Below are positions 8,183 to 16,301 of a stretch of 64,000 bases of DNA, piece by piece. Numbering within the stretch: position 1 is the first letter of the stretch; each line of letters starts with the position of its first letter. This DNA is from Meridianimarinicoccus sp044221805 (GTDB taxonomy: Bacteria > Pseudomonadota > Alphaproteobacteria > Rhodobacterales > Rhodobacteraceae), in assembly GCA_044221805.1 (NCBI GenBank), contig JBGAOK010000004.1:1-64000 (forward strand), read 5' to 3'. Both the position numbers and the translations under genes were made by a program. The notes under the pieces are model-generated. The model was given only the letters and a program-made list of their open reading frames with translations. It was not told the origin of the DNA and made no database searches.

Positions 8183-9535
8183 CTAAAGCAGGAGGTCGTC
8201 TGCCTGCAAAGGCGGAGCGCCTCGCAACGCGATCTCGTAGTCCGGGCCGCCCCCGTCAAGATCGATGGCAAGCACGCCGTCGGCGTAGCGGACCTCGCCG
8301 GGCGCTCCAGAAAACGCCGCGGTGCCGACGAAGGTCAGGGGGTCGGTGGTGACGGCGGAGAGATCGATCCGGTCGGCGCCCGACTCGAAGTCGAGGATGG
8401 TGTCGCCGGCCCCGCTCACCGCAGCGCCGGGACCGAAGACGAAGAGGTCCTTCCCCGTCCCTCCACCAAGGCTATCGGACTCCGCTCCGCCCTCGAGCAC
8501 GTCGTTGCCTGCGCCACCCATGAGCCGGTCCGCCCCTCGGCCGCCGAAGAGGTGATCGGCACCGCTCTTGCCGGCAATCTCGTTCGCGCCGGAATTGCCG
8601 GTCATCAGGTTCGCCAGACCGTTGCCGGTTGCGTCCAGGGCGTAGACGCTCAGCATCACGAGATTCTCCACATTGCCGGGCATCCTGAAGCTGGTCGCCG
8701 CCTCGATCGTGTCGGTGCCCTCGTCGGGACGCTCCACGACCTTGTCCCCACGGGCGCCGACGACATAGGTGTCGTCGCCGGAACCGCCATGCATTTCCGC
8801 GTCGTAGCCGATGAGGCGGTCGTCGCCCGCCCCGCCGATCAGCATGTCCCAGCCGCCGCCGCCCTCGAGACGATTGGCGCCATCGTTGCCGGTGATGATG
8901 TTCGCCAGATCGTTCCCGATCCCACTGAGGTCTGCCTGTCCGAGCAGCGTCAGGAACTCGACACCGGTGGCAAGATGGCAGTTCGCCCGTGCCAGCACGG
9001 TGTCGGTGCCGCCATCTGCGGGCTCGATCACCTTGTCGCGGGTACTGTCGACGACGTACGTGTCGTCGCCCTTGCTGCCGAACATCCGGTCGACACCATC
9101 ACCGCCGTCGATGTAATCGTCGCCACCCCTGCCTGAGAGCCGGTCGTCGCCGCCGCGCCCGAGAAGACGGTCCTCGCCGCGGGCGCCATCGAAGACGTTC
9201 ATGAAATCGTTGCCGGAAAAGCGGACGCCTTCCCTCGCCTCTCGGGCGAAGTCGACGTCGACATGGTCGGTTCTGACCGGCGTGCCGAACTCGACGCTGA
9301 GATGCAGGTCGCCGCGGACCAGATCCCTGATCTCGCTGATGCGGCCGGTGTTTTCGGCGGGATTGAAATGGCCCAGCCATTCCTGGATGAGTGTCCTGCC
9401 GGCCCACTGCCCCTCAGTGATCACCGCCCGGAAGGTGATCTTCCGGCTGGTCTCGGACGTTATCCGCCAGTTGGTCGCCTGGTAGAGCCACCCGAAGGTC
9501 TCACCGGCAGGGTCATAGGCGTCGAACCAAATCAT
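8183..9535 (-). CDS. RTX (hemolysin-type calcium-binding repeat) secreted protein
   Basis: A 450-residue acidic protein without a Sec signal, as expected for a type I secretion substrate. Residues 1-105 form a unique domain. From about residue 120 there are several blocks of GGxGxDxUx nonapeptides (for example GGAGDDRLIG, GGRGADRLMGGAGNDVLEGG), separated by repeated VENLVML/VEFLTLLG segments. The C-terminal part (DTILDFESGADRIDLSAV) matches the serralysin-type end found on T1SS cargo. No catalytic motif such as HExxH was found, so it is not a protease by motif. No T1SS exporter is in the window. Confidence 0.9.
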   Translation of the reverse strand: MIWFDAYDPAGETFGWLYQATNWRITSETSRKITFRAVITEGQWAGRTLIQEWLGHFNPAENTGRISEIRDLVRGDLHLSVEFGTPVRTDHVDVDFAREAREGVRFSGNDFMNVFDGARGEDRLLGRGGDDRLSGRGGDDYIDGGDGVDRMFGSKGDDTYVVDSTRDKVIEPADGGTDTVLARANCHLATGVEFLTLLGQADLSGIGNDLANIITGNDGANRLEGGGGWDMLIGGAGDDRLIGYDAEMHGGSGDDTYVVGARGDKVVERPDEGTDTIEAATSFRMPGNVENLVMLSVYALDATGNGLANLMTGNSGANEIAGKSGADHLFGGRGADRLMGGAGNDVLEGGAESDSLGGGTGKDLFVFGPGAAVSGAGDTILDFESGADRIDLSAVTTDPLTFVGTAAFSGAPGEVRYADGVLAIDLDGGGPDYEIALRGAPPLQADDLLL

Positions 9536-9640
9536 TTATGCGGCTTCCCCCAGCCGCGTCGGCCCAAGTCGGGACGATCGCCAACTGGCGGACAGACTAA
9601 CGCAGCCGCTACTGCCGAAAAGTCAGGCAAAGCACCGACG

Positions 9641-10789
9641 TCAGAGCGCCATGTCGTCGCGGTGCACCAGCGCCGCCCGGCCGGGATAGCCGAGCAGGCC
9701 GGCGATCCGGTCCGAGCGGTGGCCCATGATCGTGCGCGCCTCGGAGGCATCATAGCCGGCGAGAGCGCGGGCCACCACCGCCCCGTCCGGGCCGAGCACA
9801 TCCACCGGGTCGCCGCGGCGGAAGGCGCCCTCCACCGCCGTGACGCCGGCGGGCAGCAGCGACTTGCCGCGGCCGAGCGCCGCCACCGCGCCGGCGTCGA
9901 CGGTGATCCGGCCGCGGGCCTTCATCCCCGAGATCCAGCGTTTGCGCGCGACCCGCGGGTCGCCGTCCGGCTCGAACCAGGTGCAGGCCGCGCCGCCCGC
10001 GAGCGCAGTCAGCGGCCGGTCGACGGCGCCGAGCGTGATCGCCATCGCGCACCCGGCGCGCGTCGCCGCCTGCGCGGCGATGACCTTGGTCCGCATCCCG
10101 CCCTTCGACAGCGCCGAGCCGGCGTCGCCCGCCATCGCCTCGATCTCCGGGGTGATCGCCGTCACCCGCTCCAGCCGCCGCGCCGCGGGGTCGGTCCGCG
10201 GGTTGCCGGTGTAGAGGCCGTCGATGTCGGAGAGCAGAACCAGCACGTCCGCCCCGGCCATGCTCGCCACCTGCGCGCCCAGCCGGTCATTGTCGCCATA
10301 GCGGATCTCATCCGTTGCGATCGTGTCGTTCTCGTTGACGATCGGCACGACGCCGAGGTCGAGCAGCGTTCCGAGCGTCCGGCGGCTGTTGAGGTAGCGC
10401 CGGCGGTTCTCGGTGTCCTCCAGCGTCACGAGGAGTTGCCCGGTGGCAAGCTCGTGCGGCCCGAGCACGCTCTCGTAGGCCTGCGCCAGCCGGATCTGCC
10501 CGACCGCCGCGGCGGCCTGGCTCTGGTCGAGCGAAAGGGGGCCGTCGCCGAGGCCGAGCGCCCGCCGCCCGAGCGCGATCGAGCCGGAGGAGACGAGGAT
10601 GACGTCCTTGCCGCGCGCGCGCAGTGCCGCGACATCCGCCGCGAGGCCCTTCAGCCAGTCGAGCCTGAGCCGTCCTGTGTCGACCGAGACGAGGAGCGCC
10701 GAGCCGATCTTGACGACGATGCGCCGGGCCGACTCGATCCGCTCGGCGGAGGTCACGACATGGTCGGGGTCGAGGGTCAGGGCTGCCAT
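9641..10789 (-). CDS. proB: Glutamate 5-kinase
   Basis: First enzyme of proline biosynthesis, phosphorylating glutamate on the gamma-carboxyl. The amino-acid kinase domain starts at RRIVVKIGSALL, with VSSGSIALG, IVNENDTIATDEIRYGDND and SALSKGGMRTK; this last part binds nucleotide. Residues from about 285 form the PUA domain (RGRITVDAGAVAALGRGKSLLPAGV), usual for full-length ProB. The ATG at 10789 overlaps the end of obgE by 13 bases and has GGAGGAG just upstream, so obgE-proB are co-transcribed. Confidence 0.96.
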   Translation of the reverse strand: MAALTLDPDHVVTSAERIESARRIVVKIGSALLVSVDTGRLRLDWLKGLAADVAALRARGKDVILVSSGSIALGRRALGLGDGPLSLDQSQAAAAVGQIRLAQAYESVLGPHELATGQLLVTLEDTENRRRYLNSRRTLGTLLDLGVVPIVNENDTIATDEIRYGDNDRLGAQVASMAGADVLVLLSDIDGLYTGNPRTDPAARRLERVTAITPEIEAMAGDAGSALSKGGMRTKVIAAQAATRAGCAMAITLGAVDRPLTALAGGAACTWFEPDGDPRVARKRWISGMKARGRITVDAGAVAALGRGKSLLPAGVTAVEGAFRRGDPVDVLGPDGAVVARALAGYDASEARTIMGHRSDRIAGLLGYPGRAALVHRDDMAL

Positions 10790-11807
10790 GGCTCCTCCGC
10801 CGGAGCGGCCTTCGCGACGCGCGCCCCAAGGATGGCCGCCCGGAGCGCGCGGAGCACGTCCTGGACGCCCTGCCCCGTGGCCCCGGACAGCCGGTGCACC
10901 GGGAAGCCGCTGGCCTCGGCCAGCGTGGCCGCAGCCTCGGCGAGTTCCTCCTCGTCGAGCGCGTCCACCTTGTTCAGGGCGAGGATCCGCGGCTTGTCGT
11001 CGAGTCCGGCGCCATAGGCCTCCAGCTCGCGGACGATCACCGCATAGTCCTCGGCAATCGTTCCGGAGGTGCCATCCACGAGATGCAGGAGGACCGCGCA
11101 GCGCTCGACGTGGCCGAGGAACATGCCGCCGAGGCCCGCCCCTCGTGCGCCCCCTCGATCAGCCCCGGAATGTCGGCGAGCACGAATTCCGCCCCGTCGA
11201 CGCCGACGACGCCGAGGCCCGGATGCAGCGTGGTGAACGGATAGTCGGCGATCTTTGGCCGCGCGTTCGAGGTCGCGGCGAGGAAGGTCGACTTGCCGGC
11301 GTTCGGCAGCCCGACGAGGCCGGCGTCGGCGATCAGCTTCAGCCGCAGCCAGAGTGTGCGCCCGACACCTTCCTGCCCGGCATTGGCGTTGCGGGGCGCC
11401 TGGTTGGTCGAGGTCTTGAAGCGCAGGTTGCCCCAGCCGCCGTTGCCGCCGCGGGCGAGCAGCATTCGCTGGCCGACCGCGGTCAGGTCGGCAACCAGCG
11501 TCTCGCCGTCATCCTCGAGGATTTCGGTGCCGACCGGGACCTTCAGCACGATGTCGTCGGCGCTCTTGCCCGTGCGCTGCTTGCCCATGCCGGGCTGGCC
11601 GTTCTTCGCGAAGAAATGCTGCTGGTAGCGGTAGTCGATCAGCGTGTTGAGGCCTTCGACCGCCTCGGCCCAGACGTCTCCGCCCTTGCCGCCGTCGCCG
11701 CCGTCGGGGCCGCCGAACTCGACGAACTTCTCGTGCCGGAAGCTGACGCAGCCGTGCCCGCCGCTGCCGGAGCGGATCTCGACCCGCGCGTGGTCCAGGA
11801 ACTTCAC
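10777..11807 (-). pseudogene. obgE: GTPase ObgE/CgtA, interrupted by an apparent one-base frameshift
   Basis: Obg GTPase of ribosome assembly and stress control. The N-terminal Obg domain (MKFLDHARVEI, GPDGGDGGKGG) and G domain (GLPNAGKST; DIPGLIEGAHEG) are read from a GTG at 11807 to about 11140. After EGAHEG the frame shifts; the expected GGMFLGHVERC, NKVD and G5 parts continue in another frame to 10777. Restoring one C to the CCCC run at 11139-11142 (plus strand) rejoins them. Because Obg is normally essential and the break is in a homopolymer, a sequencing or assembly error is more likely than true loss. The GTG overlaps the GNAT gene stop by four bases. Confidence 0.9.
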
Positions 11808-12346
11808 CGCGCCACCTCGCGCCGGTAGCGGAAGGTCGGCACCATGGCGCCGCGGGCCAGCGCATGCACCTCGCCGTCGCCGATATAGGCGAAGCCGTCG
11901 CGCACCAGCACCTTGGCCGAGCCGGCATTGTCCTGAAGCACCTCGGCAACGAGGGTGCGGAAGCCCACATCAGCCGCCCAGGCCGCCACCGCCTCCACCG
12001 CCTCGCTGGCGAAGCCCGTGCCCCAGAAGGCCGGCGCCACCCAGTAGCCAAGTTCGCCGACCCCCGGCTCGCGCCGCTTGACGCCGATCACGCCGACGAG
12101 GCCGTTCTCGTCGTCCTCGCCGGTGTCCATCGCCCAGACGGTTTCCCGGCTCTTCGGCGAGCGCACCCGCTCGATGAACGCCTCGGCCGCGCCGGGCGGA
12201 TAGGGATGCGGGATCTCGGCCGTCATCCGCGCAACCCGGACGTCACTGGCGTAGAGCGCCACGAGGCCGGCGTCGGACGGGCGCAGCGGCCGCAGCCGCA
12301 GCCGCTCGGCGGTCAGGATGGGCTGGGGCGTTATCGTCTCCGACAT
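11804..12346 (-). CDS. GNAT family N-acetyltransferase (RimJ/RimL type)
   Basis: A 180-residue acetyltransferase that opens ILTAERLRLRPLRPSDAGLV, the usual RimJ/RimL-type start. The acetyl-CoA site region GELGYWVAPAFWGTGFASEAVEAVAAWA is intact, followed by LVAEVLQDNAGSAKVLVRDGFAYIG. The start at 12346 (MSETITPQ) avoids the preceding rpmA terminator hairpin. It lies between the ribosomal protein genes and obgE, a position often kept in alphaproteobacteria. The acceptor may be a ribosomal protein N-terminus or another protein; sequence does not decide. Confidence 0.9.
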   Translation of the reverse strand: MSETITPQPILTAERLRLRPLRPSDAGLVALYASDVRVARMTAEIPHPYPPGAAEAFIERVRSPKSRETVWAMDTGEDDENGLVGVIGVKRREPGVGELGYWVAPAFWGTGFASEAVEAVAAWAADVGFRTLVAEVLQDNAGSAKVLVRDGFAYIGDGEVHALARGAMVPTFRYRREVAR

Positions 12347-12370
12347 GGTCGGGGAACCCTCGACTGAAAC

Positions 12371-12400
12371 GAAGAAGGCCGGCGCAAACCGCCGGCCTTT
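12371..12400 (-). terminator. Intrinsic-terminator-like hairpin after rpmA
   Basis: Perfect inverted repeat with 10-base arms AAGGCCGGCG / CGCCGGCCTT at 12375-12384 and 12390-12399 and a five-base loop. On the minus strand it is followed by CTTCGTTTC, a weak T-rich run. It starts 26 bases beyond the rpmA stop and before the GNAT start, so it probably attenuates or ends the rplU-rpmA transcript. Confidence 0.7.
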
Positions 12401-12425
12401 CGGCATCGCGCCGATGAGGACGGGC

Positions 12426-12695
12426 TTACTCGGCGGCTTCCGCCACCGGCAGGACCGACACGAAGGTCCGGCCCTTCAGCCCGGTGTGGAAGGTCACCTG
12501 ACCCTCCGTCACCGCGAAGATGGTGTGGTCGCGGCCGAGGCCGACGCCGGCGCCCGGCCAGAACTTGGTGCCGCGCTGGCGCACGACGATGTTGCCCGGG
12601 GCGACGATCTCGCCGCCGAACCTCTTGACGCCGAGCCGCCGGCCCTTGCTGTCGCGCCCGTTCCGGGACGAGCCGCCTGCCTTCTTGTGTGCCAT
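12426..12695 (-). CDS. rpmA: 50S ribosomal protein L27
   Basis: An 89-residue protein starting MAHKKAGGSSRNGRDSKGRR, the conserved N-terminal tail of L27 that reaches the peptidyl transferase centre, then LGVKRFGGE and GNIIVRQRG-like sequence (GNIVVRQRGTKFWPG). There is no N-terminal extension needing processing. It follows rplU by 13 bases, the universal rplU-rpmA order. Confidence 0.98.
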   Translation of the reverse strand: MAHKKAGGSSRNGRDSKGRRLGVKRFGGEIVAPGNIVVRQRGTKFWPGAGVGLGRDHTIFAVTEGQVTFHTGLKGRTFVSVLPVAEAAE

Positions 12696-12708
12696 CTCTC
12701 TCGTCTCC

Positions 12709-13107
12709 TCAGATCGCGGCCGGCTCGGCCACGGCGTCGGGCGCCGCCGGCGATGCCGCGGGAATCTCGGCCTCGGCCTTCGCCGCCGTCAGGCCGTTGC
12801 CGGAAATGTCGGTGATCCGCACCCGGGTCAGGTACTGGCGATGACCGCGCCGGCGCTGCGACGAATGCTTGCGCCGCCGCTTCTTGAACGAGATCACCTT
12901 CTCGCCGCGCAGCTGCTCCAGCACCTCGGCCGTCACCACCGCCCCGTCGATGAAGGGCGCGCCGATCGTCGGAGCGTCTCCGCCCAGCATCAGCACGTCC
13001 TGGAACACCACCGACTCGCCGACGTCTGCGGTCAGCTTCTCGACGATCAGAATGTCGTTGGCGGCAACCTTGTATTGCTTGCCGCCGGTCTTCATCACCG
13101 CGAACAT
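12709..13107 (-). CDS. rplU: 50S ribosomal protein L21
   Basis: Starts at MFAVMKTGGKQYKV (13107), the canonical L21 beginning; the frame is open further upstream, but that part is unlike L21. KKRRRKHSSQRRRGHRQ is the rRNA-binding basic stretch. The C-terminus carries an Ala/Pro/Glu-rich extension of about 30 residues beyond the core, common in alphaproteobacterial L21. It is first of the rplU-rpmA operon. Confidence 0.97.
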   Translation of the reverse strand: MFAVMKTGGKQYKVAANDILIVEKLTADVGESVVFQDVLMLGGDAPTIGAPFIDGAVVTAEVLEQLRGEKVISFKKRRRKHSSQRRRGHRQYLTRVRITDISGNGLTAAKAEAEIPAASPAAPDAVAEPAAI

Positions 13108-13163
13108 CGCGTCTTCCTCTTCTTCGACCCGCGTCCTGCGGCCCCGGGAAGCCCGGTGTTCGT

Positions 13164-13182
13164 GCGGGGGACGGGCCCCCGC
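13164..13182 (-). other. GC-rich hairpin in the rplU leader
   Basis: Seven-base perfect arms GCGGGGG / CCCCCGC around a five-base loop, about 57-75 bases upstream of the rplU start and inside the predicted 5' leader. There is no T-run, so it is not an obvious terminator. It could contribute to autoregulation of the ribosomal operon, but nothing in the sequence proves that. Confidence 0.4.
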
Positions 13183-13246
13183 GCCTGCGGACAGCGCGCT
13201 TGTCACGTCATGCGTCCGCCGGAACCGGAGGCGCCGACGGGAAGCG

Positions 13247-13277
13247 CGTATATCGCGAAGTCGGGGGCGGGAGTCAA
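13247..13277 (-). promoter_or_regulatory. Candidate sigma-70 promoter for rplU-rpmA
   Basis: On the minus strand TTGACT (13272-13277) is followed 17-19 bases later by GATATACG, giving candidate -10 hexamers GATATA or TATACG. A start near 13240 would give a leader of about 130 bases before rplU, which contains the hairpin at 13164-13182. The rest of 13108-13402 shows no gene. Confidence 0.5.
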
Positions 13278-13402
13278 CGGGTTCCCGGCATGGTGCGCAC
13301 GCCGGTGTACGGCGCCAGAAGCGGGCTAACCGTAGGTCTGGGTCCCCAGCGAGCGGACCGGCGCGGCGGCGCAGTCCGCGAGCAGACAGCCGCCGACCGA
13401 CG

Positions 13403-14941
13403 TCAGCTTTCGGCGAGCCTGTCCGCCGGGAAGCGGATCGCGCAGGCGACGCCTTCCGCCGGGAAGTCGAGGCGGACCTCGCCGCCCAGCGACGCGCCGG
13501 TCAGTCGCTCCAGCAGCAGCCGGCCGAAGCCGCGGCGGGCGGGGGCGTCAACCGCCGGGCCACCCTGCTCGCGCCAGTGCACCGCCACGTGTCCGTCCAC
13601 CCGGTCCCAGTCGACCCGCACCCGCCCCTCGGCGACCGACAGCGCGCCGTGGCGCACGGCGTTCACCGTGAGCTCGTGAAAGGCGAGGCCCAGCGTCTGC
13701 GCCGCATCGGGATCGAGTTTCAGCCGCGGTCCCGCCATGCTGACCTGCGAACCGCGCGGATCGATGCTCGGCGCTAGGTTGGCGGCCAGCAGCGCGCCGA
13801 TCTCCGCCCCCGACCAGGCCTCCTCGACCAGCAGGTCGTGGGACGCAGCCATCGCCCGGAGCCGTGCGGAGAAGTCGGTGACAAAGGTGTCGACGTCCGG
13901 AGCAAGACTTGCGGTCTTGCGGGCCATCGACTGGATGACCGCGAGCAGATTCTTCGAGCGGTGCGTCAGCTCGCGCATGACCGACCGCATGCGCTCCTCC
14001 GCCCGCCGCCGCTCCGTCAGGTCGAGCGCCGTGCCGATGACCCCGGTCGCCACGCCATCCGAATCGAGCCGGGGCTCGAGGTGAAGCTCGTAGAAGCGCG
14101 GAATGCCGGACAGCGTCACGTCCATCTCCAGCGTCTCGCTGGCCCTTGCGGCAAGGACACGCCGCTTCGCCGGCACGAGCAGCCGCCTGTCCGCCTCGGA
14201 AAACACCGTCTCGTCGGTCCTGCCGATGAAGTCCTCGGCCCGCGTCCCCGGCGGCGGGTTGTAGAGGAAGGTGAAACGCAGGTCGGTGTCCTGCTCGAAC
14301 ACCGTGATCGGCAGGGTGTCTAGCGCCAGTTCGAACCGGCGATAGGCCTCGCTCAGCTGGGCCGCCATCGCAGCCAGCCTCAACTCGCCCTTGCGCTGCT
14401 CGGTCACGTCGATCGCGGTCGAGAGCACCCCGCTGATCCGGCCGTCGGGCGCCCGAATCGGGCTCGCCGTCATGTCGAAATGCAGCACGCCGGCGTCGCC
14501 GACGACCGTCACCCGATCCGTCACCGACATGCCCGTCGCGAGCGCCCGGCGTTGCAGCTCGGTCGCGGGGGAAGCGTCGGGATCGGCGCCCGCTCCTCCG
14601 TTCCCCGCAGCAAGTCCCGGCCGCAGGTTGTGAACCCAGGTGAGCGCGAGCGAACGGTCCTGGGCAAAAGCGGTGATCGCCGGGTTCGCCAGCATCAGGT
14701 CGAAGCGTTGCCGGCTCTCGTCGCGTTCGTGCGTCCGCTCGGCCAGCCGCGCCTCCAGTCCGTCGCACTCCGCCCGCCCGTGCCGCCGCCCGAGAAGGAG
14801 CCCGACCGCCGCCCCGATCAGCAGCGCAGCAACCGCGACGGCGGCGACCGCGGTCACCGGCGCCGGGACTGAAAGCACGCCGAAAGCGGCCAGCTGACCG
14901 AGGGCGACGTCTATCTGCACAGGTTCAAGATGCACGGGCAT
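13403..14941 (-). CDS. HWE-family sensor histidine kinase with two PAS domains
   Basis: Begins with one membrane segment (about residues 25-50), followed by two PAS-like domains, the first ending GVLSTAIDVTEQRKGELR and the second VIGTALDLTERRRAEERM. The dimerisation box LTHRSKNLLAVIQSMARKT has the HWE-type phospho-acceptor histidine. The N box FHELTVNAVRHGALS and the WRE motif in HWREQGGP define the HWE group. Such kinases feed the PhyR stress response in alphaproteobacteria, and this one lies next to csbD, phyR, nepR and ecfG. The start at 14941 is chosen because codons further upstream look non-coding and overlap the csbD promoter; no good ribosome site is seen. Confidence 0.88.
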   Translation of the reverse strand: MPVHLEPVQIDVALGQLAAFGVLSVPAPVTAVAAVAVAALLIGAAVGLLLGRRHGRAECDGLEARLAERTHERDESRQRFDLMLANPAITAFAQDRSLALTWVHNLRPGLAAGNGGAGADPDASPATELQRRALATGMSVTDRVTVVGDAGVLHFDMTASPIRAPDGRISGVLSTAIDVTEQRKGELRLAAMAAQLSEAYRRFELALDTLPITVFEQDTDLRFTFLYNPPPGTRAEDFIGRTDETVFSEADRRLLVPAKRRVLAARASETLEMDVTLSGIPRFYELHLEPRLDSDGVATGVIGTALDLTERRRAEERMRSVMRELTHRSKNLLAVIQSMARKTASLAPDVDTFVTDFSARLRAMAASHDLLVEEAWSGAEIGALLAANLAPSIDPRGSQVSMAGPRLKLDPDAAQTLGLAFHELTVNAVRHGALSVAEGRVRVDWDRVDGHVAVHWREQGGPAVDAPARRGFGRLLLERLTGASLGGEVRLDFPAEGVACAIRFPADRLAES

Positions 14942-15035
14942 GGGCGGACACGGCAAACGCGGAAACTCCCGGCAAACGTATGCCGAGCACAGGCGTTCCG
15001 CCCGATCCATGTTCCATCGCCTGCCCTGCCCGGCC

Positions 15036-15060
15036 GGAACCACTTCGAATCCGCGGCGTT
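15036..15060 (+). promoter_or_regulatory. EcfG-type (general stress response) promoter of csbD
   Basis: GGAAC at 15036-15040 and CGTT at 15057-15060 with a 16-base spacer match the EcfG consensus GGAAC-N16/17-CGTT exactly. It lies 33 bases upstream of the csbD ATG. CsbD-like genes are known members of the EcfG regulon, and the ecfG gene is only 1.5 kb away. Confidence 0.85.
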
Positions 15061-15093
15061 GACCGGAAATCAGAGCCAGAAGGAGGATCGAAC

Positions 15094-15294
15094 ATGAACT
15101 GGGATCGTATCGAAGGCAACTGGAAGCAGTTCAAGGGCAAGGTCCAGCAGCAGTGGGGCGCCCTGACCGATGATGACCTCGACAAGATCGAGGGCCGTCA
15201 GGAAGAGCTTCAGGGGCTTATTCAGGAGCGTTACGGCAAGAGCAAGGATGAAGCCAGCCGAGCCGTCGATGACTGGCTGGCCAAGGTGAATTGA
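15094..15294 (+). CDS. CsbD family stress protein
   Basis: A 66-residue hydrophilic protein, MNWDRIEGNWKQFKGKVQQQ, with the CsbD pattern WGALTDDDLDKIEGRQEELQG and a C-terminal AVDDWLAKVN. AGGAGG (15081-15086) sits at good spacing before the ATG. The family is strongly induced by general stress (sigma-B in Bacillus, EcfG in alphaproteobacteria); the molecular role is unknown. The promoter upstream is a perfect EcfG type. Confidence 0.95.
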   Translation: MNWDRIEGNWKQFKGKVQQQWGALTDDDLDKIEGRQEELQGLIQERYGKSKDEASRAVDDWLAKVN

Positions 15295-15308
15295 GTCACT
15301 GAAGGCGA

Positions 15309-15330
15309 CGGCCCGACGCCTGTCGGGCCG
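15309..15330. terminator. Shared hairpin between convergent csbD and phyR
   Basis: Perfect nine-base arms CGGCCCGAC / GTCGGGCCG with a GCCT loop, lying in the 46-base gap between the stops of csbD (plus) and phyR (minus). No T-run follows on either strand, so termination efficiency is uncertain. Confidence 0.55.
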
Positions 15331-15340
15331 CCGCCCGATC

Positions 15341-16150
15341 TCAGGCCGCCAGAGAGGCGCGGGTCCGGAAGAACAGGGCCTGGCTGATGGTCGCCTTGAC
15401 CGCATTCGGGTCGTACGGCTTGGTGATCAGGAAGGTCGGCTCCGGTCGCTCGCCGGTCAGGAGCCGCTCGGGGAACGAGGTGACGAATATGACCGGAACC
15501 TCCACGAAGCCCAGCATCTCCCGCACCGCATCGAGCCCGGATGATCCGTCTGCCAGCTGGATATCGGCAAGGACCAGACCCGGGCTTTGGCCCCGTGCCG
15601 CCTGAACGGCCTGCGTCGCCGTGCGCGCCACGCTCGTGACCCGGTGCCCGAGGCTTTCGACGATCTCGCAGAGATCGAGCGAAATCAGGGCCTCGTCCTC
15701 GATGATGAGAACATCCGTGGCGGTCTGCCGCTCGATCTCCGCCACTGCCGCCGCAACCAGCCGTTCGATTTCCGGAACGCTATGCCCGGTGATGAGGCTG
15801 GCCTCCCGCGGCCGGAACCCCTCCAGAGTCGAAAGCAGCAGCACCTGCCGCCCCTCGGGCTCCATGCCGGACAGCCGCTCGCGGGCGGTCCTCTCGCCCT
15901 CGTCGACGATGCTGATCGGCTCCTGCACCGGACCGACTTCCTCGAAGCTGGTCCAGAGCTCATGGAACAGACGGTACAGCGCGATCCTGGCGCCGTCCTT
16001 CATGTCGAGCACCGCCGGATTGGCCACGACAGCCTCCAGACAGGCCATCACATGCGCGTCCCCGCTGGCCTGCGAGCCCGTCAGGGCTCGCGCATAACGG
16101 CGCAGGTAGGGAAGGTGGGGCGCGATTTCTTGAGAAAGCCGGGGGGACAT
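15341..16150 (-). CDS. phyR: Response regulator PhyR (sigma-factor mimic, anti-anti-sigma)
   Basis: A 269-residue protein. The first 140 residues resemble an ECF sigma factor (LPYLRRYARALTGS; GFRPREASLITGHSVPEIERL). The receiver domain follows from residue 146, with acidic E151/D152, phospho-acceptor D196 (LADIQLADG), T224 and K244. When phosphorylated, PhyR binds NepR and frees EcfG. It is divergent from nepR-ecfG across a 151-base region that holds a long palindrome. The start at 16150 is the first ATG that begins the sigma-like domain (MSPRLSQEIAPHL). Confidence 0.95.
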   Translation of the reverse strand: MSPRLSQEIAPHLPYLRRYARALTGSQASGDAHVMACLEAVVANPAVLDMKDGARIALYRLFHELWTSFEEVGPVQEPISIVDEGERTARERLSGMEPEGRQVLLLSTLEGFRPREASLITGHSVPEIERLVAAAVAEIERQTATDVLIIEDEALISLDLCEIVESLGHRVTSVARTATQAVQAARGQSPGLVLADIQLADGSSGLDAVREMLGFVEVPVIFVTSFPERLLTGERPEPTFLITKPYDPNAVKATISQALFFRTRASLAA

Positions 16151-16246
16151 AGTAGGTTTCAACCTCTCGGTGCAAATCCTGGTCCTTGGCAAACCGTCGC
16201 TCAGCGACTGCCGACGGACACGTCCGTTCAAGCGCCGAGGCGGCAA

Positions 16247-16271
16247 AAGGTTCCCGATGATCGGGAACCTT
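16247..16271. promoter_or_regulatory. 25-base palindrome carrying back-to-back GGAAC elements between phyR and nepR
   Basis: Perfect inverted repeat with 12-base arms AAGGTTCCCGAT / ATCGGGAACCTT around one base. Each arm ends in GGAAC, the -35 element of EcfG promoters, one facing nepR-ecfG and one facing phyR. On the plus strand GGAAC (16264-16268) is followed after 16 bases by CATT (16285-16288), a one-mismatch -10. On the minus strand the corresponding -10 is poor. This suggests divergent autoregulated promoters, stronger towards nepR-ecfG. Confidence 0.65.
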
Positions 16272-16301
16272 CGGCGGATCCGCGCATTTTGCAGGTGTGT
16301 A

